NCBI GenBank assembly: GCA_051879015.1
Contig: JBJELF010000030.1
Coordinates: 1 to 25,703, forward strand
Direction: 5' to 3'
Origin: JBJELF01 sp051879015
GTDB lineage: Bacteria > Bacillota > Clostridia > Lachnospirales > Lachnospiraceae
Length of the DNA: 25,703 bases
Within the stretch, counting starts at the first letter, position 1; each line of letters starts with the position of its first letter. The translations under genes were made by a program, and so were the position numbers. The notes beneath the pieces are model-generated. The model was not told the DNA's origin. It saw only the letters and a program-made list of their open reading frames with translations, and did no database searches. Below, piece by piece: positions 1 through 7,518 of this stretch.

Positions 1-1612
1 ACCTTTTCTCATCCTCAGCTTGGTACAATTTATGTTGTTGTGGAACAAGACGAGCTTCGCGTGTATTGATATTGGGTTGGTTGCTGCGGACAACGGCCCA
101 TTCAAGCAGTTGTGCGGAGGCACCAGCGGTGATAGCGGCAGCGATACTCGTTCCGCTGCGGCGCAGGAAATTACCCTGGGGTGTGGGACCTAGTACATCT
201 ACACCAGGAGCTACTAAATCTGGTTTGATGTCACCAGTAGCTGTATATCCTCTTCCAGAGTTAAGATAAATGGTATCTGTTTTTTGGTCATAGGCACCCA
301 TAGAGATAACATTGTTTGTGCTGGCAGGAACGGTCAAGGTAATATCGGGATTGGAGCGGAGAAAATAGGTATCCGAGGATAAAAACTGTTCCAGTGGGAG
401 CCATAGATTGTAGCTTCCATTAATAAAAAAATCATTGTATACACGAAGAGTCCAGATGCCTGGTGCAGGAGAGTCAAATCGAATCAGAATCAAAAATTGA
501 CCTGAGAGAGCGATGATGCTTTGGTAGTCCACAGAGACGGTGGTATTTTCAAAGACAAAACGAAAGGTGGAGCTTTGTTGGCGGGGTGGAATTCGTGTGA
601 TTACTTCTCCCGAAGGAGAAGTAATCGCAATGCTGTAAATTTCTGGTGCATTTGCCCATAATTCCAATGAAAATCCCTGTTCTCCCTCGCCAACTCGAAC
701 TTCTACATCTTCAAATTGGTCATGTTCGTTAATGCTGCCTAGAAAATGATGACGGCTGGCAGCTTCATTTCCCATAGCAACCGTCAAAATAATTTGAAAT
801 GCAAAAGAGAGATCGTTTAGGAAGACACTGAGGGGAGAGTAACTGTCATGACCACCAAAGCTGGTTCCAAGCCCAAGACAGATAACTAAAGGTTGTTGTC
901 TTCGGTAGGCCTCTAAGATTAGATAGCGGATTCCCATCATGATATCATTTTCCTGATAAGCTTCTGCTTCTGGGGCAATTTCAAAAAAGCTGCGCAAGTA
1001 TTGTTTGGCAGGTTTTAATTTGACCATCAGAATTTCGGCTTCGGGAGCCGCACCTGCAAAACCAGCCAGAATATTTTCTTTGCCTGCGGCAAGACCTGCC
1101 AGAAAAGTACCGTGACCAGATTCGTCTATGGTATCTTCCTCCGCCATGACTGGCTCATGCAGCATGGTGTTAATCAATGCTTCGCTGTAATTTCTTCCAT
1201 ATAAAAAACCTTCAGGAGGTAAACCGTTTTGTTTGGTTTGATCCCAGATGCCTACTACTCGGGTAGTGCCGTCGCTGCGGCGAAATACTTCATTTCGATA
1301 ATCAATTCCAGAATCAATAAATCCGATAAGAACTTCTTTTCCAGTTAAATTTAGGACAGACTGCTGTTGAATGGCAGTAATTCCCGTTTTATCCATACTT
1401 TCTTTGTCCATAGGAGCATATAATTTGGGAATGGCACGGTAGCCAAAGTCATGGATAGAGATAGTTCCATTTCGGGGCAGAGGCTCATACAGTGCCTCAT
1501 ATCGAGAGGTTAGCTCAATGAGACAGCTGTCTGAAGCGGAAGAGATAAAGTAACCTGTTTGGAGAATATAATCTGCATAAGCTTGAGAGATAATCATTTC
1601 TTGACAAGTCAT
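1..1612 (-). CDS. S8 family serine peptidase, CspB-like subtilase (C-terminus outside window)
   Basis: The minus-strand frame from ATG at 1612 stays open for 537 codons to the window edge. The complete subtilisin triad is visible: Asp100 in GFIDSGIDY, His167 in DESGHGTF and Ser489 in RSGTSIAAA. The long insert between the His and Ser blocks and the absence of a signal peptide fit the clostridial Csp-like group, whose best-known members act in spore germination by processing a cortex lytic enzyme; many paralogues have unknown roles. AAGG at about six bases upstream of ATG is the ribosome site. It lies 91 bases downstream of rho on the same strand. After the serine block I do not see the usual 'YLIRGA'-like helix: the last visible residues (about 515-537) are polar and unlike the family's C-terminus. 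The family call is secure; the physiological role is not. Confidence 0.9.
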   Translation of the reverse strand, partial: MTCQEMIISQAYADYILQTGYFISSASDSCLIELTSRYEALYEPLPRNGTISIHDFGYRAIPKLYAPMDKESMDKTGITAIQQQSVLNLTGKEVLIGFIDSGIDYRNEVFRRSDGTTRVVGIWDQTKQNGLPPEGFLYGRNYSEALINTMLHEPVMAEEDTIDESGHGTFLAGLAAGKENILAGFAGAAPEAEILMVKLKPAKQYLRSFFEIAPEAEAYQENDIMMGIRYLILEAYRRQQPLVICLGLGTSFGGHDSYSPLSVFLNDLSFAFQIILTVAMGNEAASRHHFLGSINEHDQFEDVEVRVGEGEQGFSLELWANAPEIYSIAITSPSGEVITRIPPRQQSSTFRFVFENTTVSVDYQSIIALSGQFLILIRFDSPAPGIWTLRVYNDFFINGSYNLWLPLEQFLSSDTYFLRSNPDITLTVPASTNNVISMGAYDQKTDTIYLNSGRGYTATGDIKPDLVAPGVDVLGPTPQGNFLRRSGTSIAAAITAGASAQLLEWAVVRSNQPNINTREARLVPQQHKLYQAEDEKR

Positions 1613-1624
1613 GAAAAAACCTTT

Positions 1625-1662
1625 TGTAATTATTCAGCGAGCTGAATAGTTACATTTTTTTT
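1625..1662 (+). terminator. Hairpin with T8 tract between rho and the S8 peptidase gene
   Basis: TGTAATTATTCAGC (1625-1638) and GCTGAATAGTTACA (1641-1654) pair along 14 positions with one G-T wobble, separated by GA. Eight T follow on the plus strand (1655-1662), so as an intrinsic terminator it points rightwards, against rho and the peptidase gene. On the minus strand, the direction of both neighbours, the stem is followed by AAAAGG and then six T, a poorer terminator. It may end antisense transcripts, weakly end rho transcripts, or fold over the peptidase leader. Confidence 0.55.
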
Positions 1663-1703
1663 ATTAATATATGCACAAAAATTTCACTCATAGCAGGATA
1701 AGC

Positions 1704-3281
1704 TTAAAAACTTTTGGGAATTATCTGCAGCAGCTCTGCGTTGGTTTTAGTTTTGGCAAACAAATCCAAAATTTTTTCAATGGAGTCGTCGGCTTTGCTG
1801 CCGCTGGTTTGCCGGTGGATGATAGTCAGCGCATCTTGCTCTTCTGGAGAGAGGAGCAAGTCATCTCGTCTAGTGCCAGATTTCAGAATATCTACTGCTG
1901 GAAAAATGCGTTTTTCTGAGAGTTTGCGGTCTAGGACTAATTCCATATTTCCAGTGCCTTTAAATTCCTCAAAAACCATATCGTCCATGCGGCTTCCAGT
2001 TTCCACAAGAGCTGTGGCAAGAATTGTTAAACTGCCGCCATTTCTCATGTTTCGTGCTGCGCCGAAAAAACGCTTGGGCATATGCAGTGCTGCAGGATCA
2101 AGACCACCAGAGAGTGTGCGGCCGCTTGGAGTGACGAGTAAGTTGTAGGCACGAGCTAAGCGAGTAATACTGTCTAACAAGATGACTACATTGCGTTTGT
2201 GTTCTACGAGGCGTTTTGCACGTTCTAAAACCATTTCAGCTACACGTTTGTGATGTTCAGGGAGTTCATCAAAAGTAGAGTAGATGACTTCTACATTATT
2301 TCCCTCGAGAGTCTCCTTGATGTCAGTTACTTCCTCCGGACGCTCATCAATGAGCAGGACAATTAAGTGTAAGTCAGGGTGATTTTGTTTTAAGGCAGAA
2401 GCAATCTGCTTTAAAAGAGTGGTTTTACCAGCTTTTGGCGGAGACACAATCATACCTCTCTGACCACGACCGATGGGACTAATCAAATCGACAATACGCA
2501 TGGAACGAGGTCCGTTGGGGGTTTCTAAGTGAAGACGCTCATTTGGGAAAATAGGGGTTAAATCTTCAAAGGCGATGCGATGTTCTGCTTCGTAGGGAGG
2601 AAATCCATTAATTTTGTTGACATAGAGCAGAGCAGCAAATTTCTCGCCGGGAGTGCGAATGCGTTTTACACCAGTGACGAAGTCTCCTGTCTTCATATTG
2701 AAACGGCGAATTTGGGAAGGAGAAACATAGACATCATTATCGCCAGGCAAAAAATTTTCTGAGCGAATAAACCCAAAGCCATCGGGCATAATTTCTAAAA
2801 TACCGTGAGCCTCCTCACCACTGTTTAAGTTCGATAATTCTGGAGAAAGAGTCTCCTTCATAGGTGGTTTGCTATCTGTTGTGGAGGCAGAGAACGTACG
2901 ACTCTCCGATTGAGGGCGATGAGACTGATAATTGGTTCTCTGATAGCGATCTGTATTTTGCTGATAGGGTCGGTCGCCGTAGCGCGGTGCAGGAGCTGCT
3001 TCGCTGGAAGGTTCTGCAATATTACTTATCTTGGCTAAAACTTCTGAATCGGATTTATCGAAATTCTCCCCTATTATTTTTGAGTTACTTGCAGATACAG
3101 TGCTCGATTCAATATTGGAATCCGATTCATTTTCTATGGTCTGTTTTTTTTCATGAATCTCCAAGATTTTGTCGATTAATTCGGATTTTCTAAGAGTAGT
3201 TAAATGCTTGATTCCATGATCCTTTCCAATTAAACGTAATTGAGTTAAAGGAAGGGATTCTAATTGTTCTCTTTCTCTCAT
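1704..3281 (-). CDS. rho: Transcription termination factor Rho
   Basis: This is the hexameric RNA-dependent ATPase that ends transcription at Rho-dependent sites. The 525-residue product has an N-terminal Rho_N helix domain (about 1-45), a polar low-complexity insert (about 47-155, rich in S, N, Q, R and Y), the cold-shock-like RNA-binding domain (about 158-228, with DGFGFIR) and the RecA-like ATPase core. Walker A is PPKAGKT (281-287), VVILLDSITR (365-374) is the Walker B region, and the secondary RNA-binding segments FFGAARN and FKGTGNME follow. At 525 residues it is longer than the roughly 420 of E. coli Rho because of the insert. ATG at 3281 is preceded by AAAGGAGA. The insert resembles the low-complexity domains that give prion-like or condensate behaviour in Rho of some other anaerobes; that comparison is an inference. 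Confidence 0.98.
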   Translation of the reverse strand: MREREQLESLPLTQLRLIGKDHGIKHLTTLRKSELIDKILEIHEKKQTIENESDSNIESSTVSASNSKIIGENFDKSDSEVLAKISNIAEPSSEAAPAPRYGDRPYQQNTDRYQRTNYQSHRPQSESRTFSASTTDSKPPMKETLSPELSNLNSGEEAHGILEIMPDGFGFIRSENFLPGDNDVYVSPSQIRRFNMKTGDFVTGVKRIRTPGEKFAALLYVNKINGFPPYEAEHRIAFEDLTPIFPNERLHLETPNGPRSMRIVDLISPIGRGQRGMIVSPPKAGKTTLLKQIASALKQNHPDLHLIVLLIDERPEEVTDIKETLEGNNVEVIYSTFDELPEHHKRVAEMVLERAKRLVEHKRNVVILLDSITRLARAYNLLVTPSGRTLSGGLDPAALHMPKRFFGAARNMRNGGSLTILATALVETGSRMDDMVFEEFKGTGNMELVLDRKLSEKRIFPAVDILKSGTRRDDLLLSPEEQDALTIIHRQTSGSKADDSIEKILDLFAKTKTNAELLQIIPKSF

Positions 3282-3355
3282 ATAAAAAAGTCTCCTTTTA
3301 TCAAAATTAGAAAGAAACTTCCTGACTTTTACGGAGTAGGAAAAATTTTCTTGTA

Positions 3356-3361
3356 ATTATA
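3356..3361 (-). promoter_or_regulatory. Possible -10 element of rho
   Basis: On the minus strand a perfect TATAAT lies about 75 bases before the rho start codon. The matching -35 region (CTTATT at 17 bases) is poor, so the assignment rests on the -10 and its position in the divergent rho/radical-SAM interval. Confidence 0.35.
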
Positions 3362-3420
3362 AAGCAATGTGGGGAAATAATAAGAAATTTCTAAAATAGA
3401 ACTATTTGAATGATATCAGA

Positions 3421-3460
3421 GGTATCAAGGGGTCAAAATACCTTTTGACCCCAACATCAT
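3421..3460. repeat. Palindromic repeat A, copy 1
   Basis: GGGGTCAAAA (3429-3438) and TTTTGACCCC (3443-3452) form a perfect 10-bp stem around TACC. The flanks GGTATCAA and AACATCAT are shared with the copy at 12353. It lies between the divergent genes rho and the radical SAM gene, so it is not downstream of either and cannot be an ordinary terminator. The copies at 11412 and 23381 share the core. Confidence 0.85.
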
Positions 3461-3524
3461 ACGATTACTATACACTAAAAAATCAATTTTGAAAAGAGGA
3501 TTTATAAAACTCGGGAAAAAAATA

Positions 3525-3554
3525 TTGCACAGGTCCTATAAAATATGCTATCAT
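3525..3554 (+). promoter_or_regulatory. Candidate sigma-A-type promoter of the radical SAM gene
   Basis: TTGCAC (3525-3530) and TATCAT (3549-3554) are separated by 18 bases. The -10 lies inside a 14-bp perfect palindrome, GCTATCATGATAGC (3547-3560), which could serve as an operator. A leader of roughly 100 bases follows and holds two small hairpins, ACCGT/ACGGT near 3597 and CTCTTTC/GAAAGAG at about 3621-3650. Confidence 0.5.
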
Positions 3555-3660
3555 GATAGCGATAGCGATATTCAAGTTAAAAAGTTATTGGATTTACCGT
3601 TTATACGGTGGAAGGGAATGCTCTTTCCTCTTTGAAAGAAGATGAAAGAGGCAGTTAGTT

Positions 3661-4602
3661 TTGTTTATGAAACAGAAATGGGGCGAAAAGCCATATTATT
3701 CCTTGGATTGGTATTTAAAGCAGCGTTTTCAAGGAAAGATTTATAAAGTTGCCTTAAATGGCGGCATGACCTGTCCAAACCGAGATGGTACTATTGGAGT
3801 GGGTGGCTGTATTTTTTGCAGTGAAGGAGGTTCGGGTGATTTTGCTGGAAAGGCGACGGACAGTATTACTGAGCAAATCAATCAAGGCATTGCTAATACA
3901 GCAAAATTTCATGCCAAAGGATACATTGCTTATTTTCAAGCTTTTACTAATACATATGCGCCGATAGAGAGGCTGCGCCAGCTCTATATGGAAGCGGCAT
4001 CTCATCCACAGGTGGTGGCGGTGTCTATCGCTACCCGTCCGGATTGTCTGCCAGTAGAGGTACTCGAGCTGTTAAGTGAGGTCAATCAGATTAAGCCCGT
4101 TTGGGTGGAGTTAGGGCTGCAGACAATACATGAGGAGACAGCAGTTTATATTCGCAGAGGTTATCCGCTGTCTTGCTATGAGGAGGCAGTTAGAGCTTTA
4201 AGAGAGAGGAATATTGAGGTCATTACCCATGTGATTTTGGGATTGCCTAAAGAGACAAAGGAGGATATGCTCAAGACAATTGATTATTTAAATCAGATGG
4301 ATATTCAAGGGGTAAAATTGCAGTTACTGCATGTGCTTAAGCATACAGATTTGGCGAGAGATTACGAGGCAGGTAAGTTTGAAGTGCTGTCAGAAGAAGA
4401 GTATATTGATTTGACAGTAAGCTGTATTGCAAGGCTTGATCCGAAAATTGTGATTCATCGTGTGACGGGAGATGGACCGAAGGACTTATTAATTGCTCCG
4501 CTTTGGAGCTGCAGGAAAATGAGCGTATTAAATGAAATTCATCATGAACTAAAGATAAGAGAAATTCGTCAGGGCTGTGAAAGGAGAGAGAAAGAATGGT
4601 AA
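3661..4602 (+). CDS. TIGR01212 (YtqA-type) radical SAM protein
   Basis: The product is a radical SAM enzyme of about 311-313 residues. The iron-sulfur cluster cysteines are C38, C50 and C53 (CX11CXXC, in MTCPNRD...GGCIFCSEGG). SAM-barrel segments follow, including SIATRPDCLP, VELGLQTI and ITHVILGLPKE, the usual pattern of the YtqA/TIGR01212 family, which belongs to the wider Elp3-like radical SAM group. Its exact reaction is not known to me, although tRNA modification has been suggested for relatives. The start is either TTG 3661 or ATG 3667; AGAGG near 3647-3651 is better spaced for TTG. The gene overlaps the next one by seven bases, implying translational coupling. Confidence 0.92.
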   Translation: MFMKQKWGEKPYYSLDWYLKQRFQGKIYKVALNGGMTCPNRDGTIGVGGCIFCSEGGSGDFAGKATDSITEQINQGIANTAKFHAKGYIAYFQAFTNTYAPIERLRQLYMEAASHPQVVAVSIATRPDCLPVEVLELLSEVNQIKPVWVELGLQTIHEETAVYIRRGYPLSCYEEAVRALRERNIEVITHVILGLPKETKEDMLKTIDYLNQMDIQGVKLQLLHVLKHTDLARDYEAGKFEVLSEEEYIDLTVSCIARLDPKIVIHRVTGDGPKDLLIAPLWSCRKMSVLNEIHHELKIREIRQGCERREKEW

Positions 4603-5123
4603 TAGATCCAATTACATTATATAAGTTGATGGTTTTAAAAATGCTAAAAAAAGTGAATTTTCCACTTTCCAATAGTCAGTTGAGTGATTTCTTTTTGGAG
4701 AGAGATTATACCAATTATTTTACTTTGCAGCAAGTGATTGGAGAATTGGTCGATACCAAGTTGATTTCAGTAGAAACAGAGCGCAACACATCTCGTTACC
4801 AGATTACCAAGGAAGGGGAAGAGGCACTTTATTTCTTTGGAAATAATCTGTCGGATGCTTTAGTGGCTGATATTGACGATTTCTTGAAGGATAATAAATA
4901 TGAGCTTCGCAATAAAAATGGCATTACTGCTGATTTTTATAAAAATAGCTATCAGGAGTACATTGTGCAGTGTCGGGTTAAGGAGGGAACTACCTCTTTG
5001 ATTGAACTCAACTTGTCGGTACCTTCTCAGGAACAGGCAGAATTAATCTGCGACCAGTGGGAGGAAAAAAGCGAGGAAGTATACAATTATATTGTGCAGC
5101 ATTTAATGAAAAAAGAAAAATAA
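4596..5123 (+). CDS. DUF4364 family winged-helix protein
   Basis: This 175-residue protein matches the DUF4364 family common in Clostridia. The N-terminal half (about 1-80) reads as a winged helix-turn-helix: DPITLYKLMVLKML, then YTNYFTLQQVIGEL and a wing-like strand pair ending SRYQITKEGEEAL. The C-terminal half (about 90-170) is a mixed alpha/beta domain of unknown function ending in a lysine-rich tail. Its ATG lies inside the last codons of the radical SAM gene and AGGAGAGAG sits just upstream, so the two are probably coupled. A DNA-binding role is inferred from the fold; no target is known. Confidence 0.85.
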   Translation: MVIDPITLYKLMVLKMLKKVNFPLSNSQLSDFFLERDYTNYFTLQQVIGELVDTKLISVETERNTSRYQITKEGEEALYFFGNNLSDALVADIDDFLKDNKYELRNKNGITADFYKNSYQEYIVQCRVKEGTTSLIELNLSVPSQEQAELICDQWEEKSEEVYNYIVQHLMKKEK

Positions 5124-5137
5124 ATAATAAAAAACTC

Positions 5138-5166
5138 TTGAATTATTCGAAAAAATATGTTAAGAT
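5138..5166 (+). promoter_or_regulatory. rpmE promoter
   Basis: TTGAAT (5138-5143) and TAAGAT (5161-5166) with an exact 17-base spacer form a good vegetative promoter. It lies directly after the DUF4364 stop codon and would give rpmE its own transcript with a leader of about 75 bases. Confidence 0.7.
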
Positions 5167-5178
5167 AAATTTCGTGTG

Positions 5179-5222
5179 CGGCTGGTACGGAAACAGTCGA
5201 GAAATGATGGTCGGAAACCATC
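5179..5222 (+). promoter_or_regulatory. Candidate L31 mRNA leader with two tandem hairpins
   Basis: CGGCTG (5179-5184) pairs with CAGTCG (5194-5199), and GATGGT (5206-5211) pairs with ACCATC (5217-5222). Both loops contain CGGAA, and the segments GGTACGGAAAC and GGTCGGAAAC look like repeats of one motif. They lie between the promoter and the rpmE ribosome site, where autoregulatory L31 leaders have been described in Firmicutes. Whether it matches that published structure cannot be settled by eye. Confidence 0.5.
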
Positions 5223-5247
5223 AAATAAAAATAACGAGGTGAAAATC

Positions 5248-5454
5248 ATGAAGGAAGGTATCCATCCAAAGTATTATCAGGCAAAGGTTGTTTGCAACTG
5301 TGGTAATGAGTTCGTAACAGGTTCCACAAAGCCAGAGATTCGTGTAGAAGTTTGCTCCAAGTGTCATTCTTTCTATACCGGTCAGCAGAAGGTTACATCT
5401 GCTCGTGGTCGTATCGAGAAGTTCAATAAGAAGTACGGTTACGGAAATAAATAA
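5248..5454 (+). CDS. rpmE: 50S ribosomal protein bL31
   Basis: The product is the 68-residue large-subunit protein L31, beginning MKEGIHPKYY. It is the zinc-binding (C+) form, with C16 and C18 (VCNCG) and C36 and C39 (CSKCHSFYTG) as the four ligands, and ends in the typical basic GRIEKFNKKYG tail. I chose ATG 5248 rather than an upstream in-frame ATG at 5176 because it matches the family start and has an AACGAGGTG ribosome site. Codon choice is that of a highly expressed gene. A terminator follows, so rpmE is probably a single-gene unit. rho, rpmE, prmC and prfA are commonly near each other in Firmicutes. Confidence 0.98.
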   Translation: MKEGIHPKYYQAKVVCNCGNEFVTGSTKPEIRVEVCSKCHSFYTGQQKVTSARGRIEKFNKKYGYGNK

Positions 5455-5473
5455 TCATGAAATACATGATTAT
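5451..5473. repeat. AT-rich inverted repeat at the rpmE stop codon
   Basis: ATAATCATG (5451-5459) and CATGATTAT (5465-5473) form a perfect 9-bp stem with loop AAATA; the left arm includes most of the TAA stop codon. The true terminator is 40 bases further on, so this may protect the 3' end or be incidental. Confidence 0.5.
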
Positions 5474-5514
5474 GTAAATAGTGTCGTGAAGCAGGTGCGG
5501 CAGTTTACATTTCA

Positions 5515-5547
5515 GGGGTTGGAATTATTTGGTTCCAGCCCTTTTTT
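5515..5547 (+). terminator. Intrinsic terminator of rpmE
   Basis: GGGTTGGAA (5516-5524) pairs with TTCCAGCCC (5533-5541) through one G-T wobble and is followed directly by six T. It is well placed 60 bases after the rpmE stop. Confidence 0.9.
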
Positions 5548-5626
5548 ATTCATAAGGTGTATGAGAAGGCTCGTTTACTTTGTGCAGTAATGGTTAGAAA
5601 AGAAATTTGGAGGTAAGTGTGAGTAA

Positions 5627-6559
5627 ATGAAACCATCAGGGATAGGTGGTCAGGCAGTTATGGAAGGCATCATGATGAAAAATGGTGATGACTATGCCGT
5701 GGCGGTGAGAAAGGCTGACCAACAGATAGAGATAAAAAAAGAGCATTATGAAAGTTTTGCTACACGATTCCATGTGGCAAACATTCCGTTTATACGAGGA
5801 ATTTTTAATTTTGCGGATTCTCTCAATCTAGGGATGTCCACTTTGATGTGGTCCTCTAATTTTTTTGAGGATGGAGAGACAGAAAAAGAAGAGCCAGGAA
5901 AGTTTGAGACTTGGCTGATGGAAAAGTTGGGTGATAAGGCAGAAAAATTTATTATGACGCTGACGGTGATTATTTCCGTCATTTTAGCGGTGGGGATTTT
6001 TTTCATGATTCCAGTAATAATTTCTTCAGCTTTGTCTAAGGTATTGGGTACAGGATTTTTATTGTCTTTGGTGGAATGCTGTATTCGCGTGGCAATTTTT
6101 GTAGCCTATATGGGCCTGATTGCGTTTATGCCCGATATTAAGCGTACTTATATGTATCATGGCGCAGAGCACAAATGTATCAATTGCATTGAACATAACA
6201 AATCGCTGACGGTAAAGAATGTCAGGGAAAGTTCTCGTTTCCATAAGCGATGCGGTACCAGTTTTCTGTTTATTATTGTTATTATCAGCGCAGTAATTTT
6301 TATGCTGATTCATGTAGAATCGGTGGGGATGAGACTATTAACCCGTATTGTGCTTATTCCAGTGATTGCAGGTATTTCCTATGAGATTTTACGCTTTGCC
6401 GGTCGGCATGATAATTGGTTTGTGGATTTAGTGAGCAAGCCGGGTCTGTGTCTGCAGCGCTTGACAACAAAGGAACCTACTGACGACATGATTGAGGTGG
6501 CAATAGCAGCAGTCAATGAAGTTTTCGACTGGCAAAGTTTTTTAAATCAGAATCAGTGA
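5627..6559 (+). CDS. DUF1385 (YqhQ-type) integral membrane protein
   Basis: The 310-residue protein starts with the family signature (GIGGQAVMEGIMMK) followed by FIRGIFNFADSL. Four strongly hydrophobic stretches (about residues 105-135, 145-170, 205-225 and 235-252) place it in the cell membrane. Between them is the conserved cytosolic-type block HGAEHKCINCIEH...RFHKRCGTSF, rich in His and Cys and possibly metal-binding. DUF1385 proteins lie beside prmC and prfA in many Firmicutes, but no biochemical function is established. GGAGG at 5609-5613 lies 13 bases before ATG, longer than ideal, but no better start exists. Confidence 0.92.
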   Translation: MKPSGIGGQAVMEGIMMKNGDDYAVAVRKADQQIEIKKEHYESFATRFHVANIPFIRGIFNFADSLNLGMSTLMWSSNFFEDGETEKEEPGKFETWLMEKLGDKAEKFIMTLTVIISVILAVGIFFMIPVIISSALSKVLGTGFLLSLVECCIRVAIFVAYMGLIAFMPDIKRTYMYHGAEHKCINCIEHNKSLTVKNVRESSRFHKRCGTSFLFIIVIISAVIFMLIHVESVGMRLLTRIVLIPVIAGISYEILRFAGRHDNWFVDLVSKPGLCLQRLTTKEPTDDMIEVAIAAVNEVFDWQSFLNQNQ

Positions 6560-6617
6560 TGATTTTCATTGGTATCTGATTATTGAATTATGGTAGTGTG
6601 AGGAGTAATAGAAGGAC

Positions 6618-7469
6618 ATGAGAATCAGTTGGAATGAACTGCTGGAGCAGGGTGAAGCTGTGTTGAGACAGGCAGGGGTGAGTGAATCAAAGTTAGATGC
6701 CTGGTATTTGCTTTCCTATGTATTTCAAATTAATCGAATGAATTTTTTAATGACTCGAAATATACGGGAGGAAAAAGAAGAAAGTTTGCTTCACATTTAT
6801 GAGGAATTGATTGAAAAAAGAGCCCAGAGAATTCCGTTGCAGTACTTGACTCATGAACAAGAATTTATGGGAATGAAATTTTATGTCGATGAGTCTGTCT
6901 TGATTCCTAGGCAGGATACGGAGTGTCTAGTGGAAGAAATTTTAAATGACTTTTCGGGGCGGCAGCAGATTTCTATCATGGATATGTGTACGGGCTCAGG
7001 TTGTATTGGAATTTCTTTAAAAAAGTTGGGGCAGTTTGAGGAAGTCTTTGCTGCTGATATTTCAGTGGAGGCACTGAAGGTAGCGCAGAAAAATGCACAA
7101 AATTTATCAGCGGAACTAAAATTTTATGAGAGTGATTTATTTGCTGCGATTCCTACAACAAAAACTTATGATGTAATTGTCTCGAATCCTCCTTACATTA
7201 GTGAGAGCGAGCGGTCAAATTTAATGCCGGAGGTAGTAGTGTATGAGCCTTCGATGGCATTGTTTGCTGAGGAAGAGGGGACTGTGTTTTACCGTCGTTT
7301 GGCGCAGGCCGGGCGCAACTATTTGAAGGAAGATGGATGGATTTATTTTGAAATCGGATGTGAGCAGGCTGATGCAGTTAGTCAGATTTTAAAGGAATGT
7401 GGATACCATCAAATTTCAGTGAGAAGGGATTTAGCTGGACTGGACCGTGTCGTGAAAGCAAGAAAATAA
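6618..7469 (+). CDS. prmC: Peptide chain release factor N5-glutamine methyltransferase PrmC
   Basis: PrmC methylates the glutamine of the GGQ motif of class-1 release factors, using S-adenosylmethionine. The 283-residue product has the N-terminal helical domain (about 1-85), the segment VLIPRQDTE, the SAM-binding loop CTGSGCIGI (124-132), the acidic strand end AADIS and the catalytic/substrate motif NPPYIS (190-195). Length and order are normal. It lies 49 bases before prfA, whose product is its substrate, the usual bacterial arrangement. A GAGGAG...GAAGGA stretch precedes ATG. Confidence 0.97.
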   Translation: MRISWNELLEQGEAVLRQAGVSESKLDAWYLLSYVFQINRMNFLMTRNIREEKEESLLHIYEELIEKRAQRIPLQYLTHEQEFMGMKFYVDESVLIPRQDTECLVEEILNDFSGRQQISIMDMCTGSGCIGISLKKLGQFEEVFAADISVEALKVAQKNAQNLSAELKFYESDLFAAIPTTKTYDVIVSNPPYISESERSNLMPEVVVYEPSMALFAEEEGTVFYRRLAQAGRNYLKEDGWIYFEIGCEQADAVSQILKECGYHQISVRRDLAGLDRVVKARK

Positions 7470-7518
7470 CGAAATAGAAAAAGACAGAAAAATCAGGTAA
7501 AGTCAATTAGGAGGAATT

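Noticed and set aside
66..269. Plus-strand open frame of 67 codons at the left end
   Set aside because: It lies antisense to the well-supported serine block of the S8 peptidase and has no family signature.
1714..2148. 144-codon plus-strand frame
   Set aside because: Antisense to the Rho ATPase core; the sequence is explained by rho codon structure.
5405..5590. 61-codon open frame starting in the end of rpmE
   Set aside because: It overlaps rpmE in another frame and runs through the rpmE terminator; no ribosome site or recognisable product.
6565..6590. Possible further remnant of repeat A (TTTTCATTGGTATCTGAT) before prmC
   Set aside because: Only GGTATC and a T run match; too short and diverged to separate from chance.
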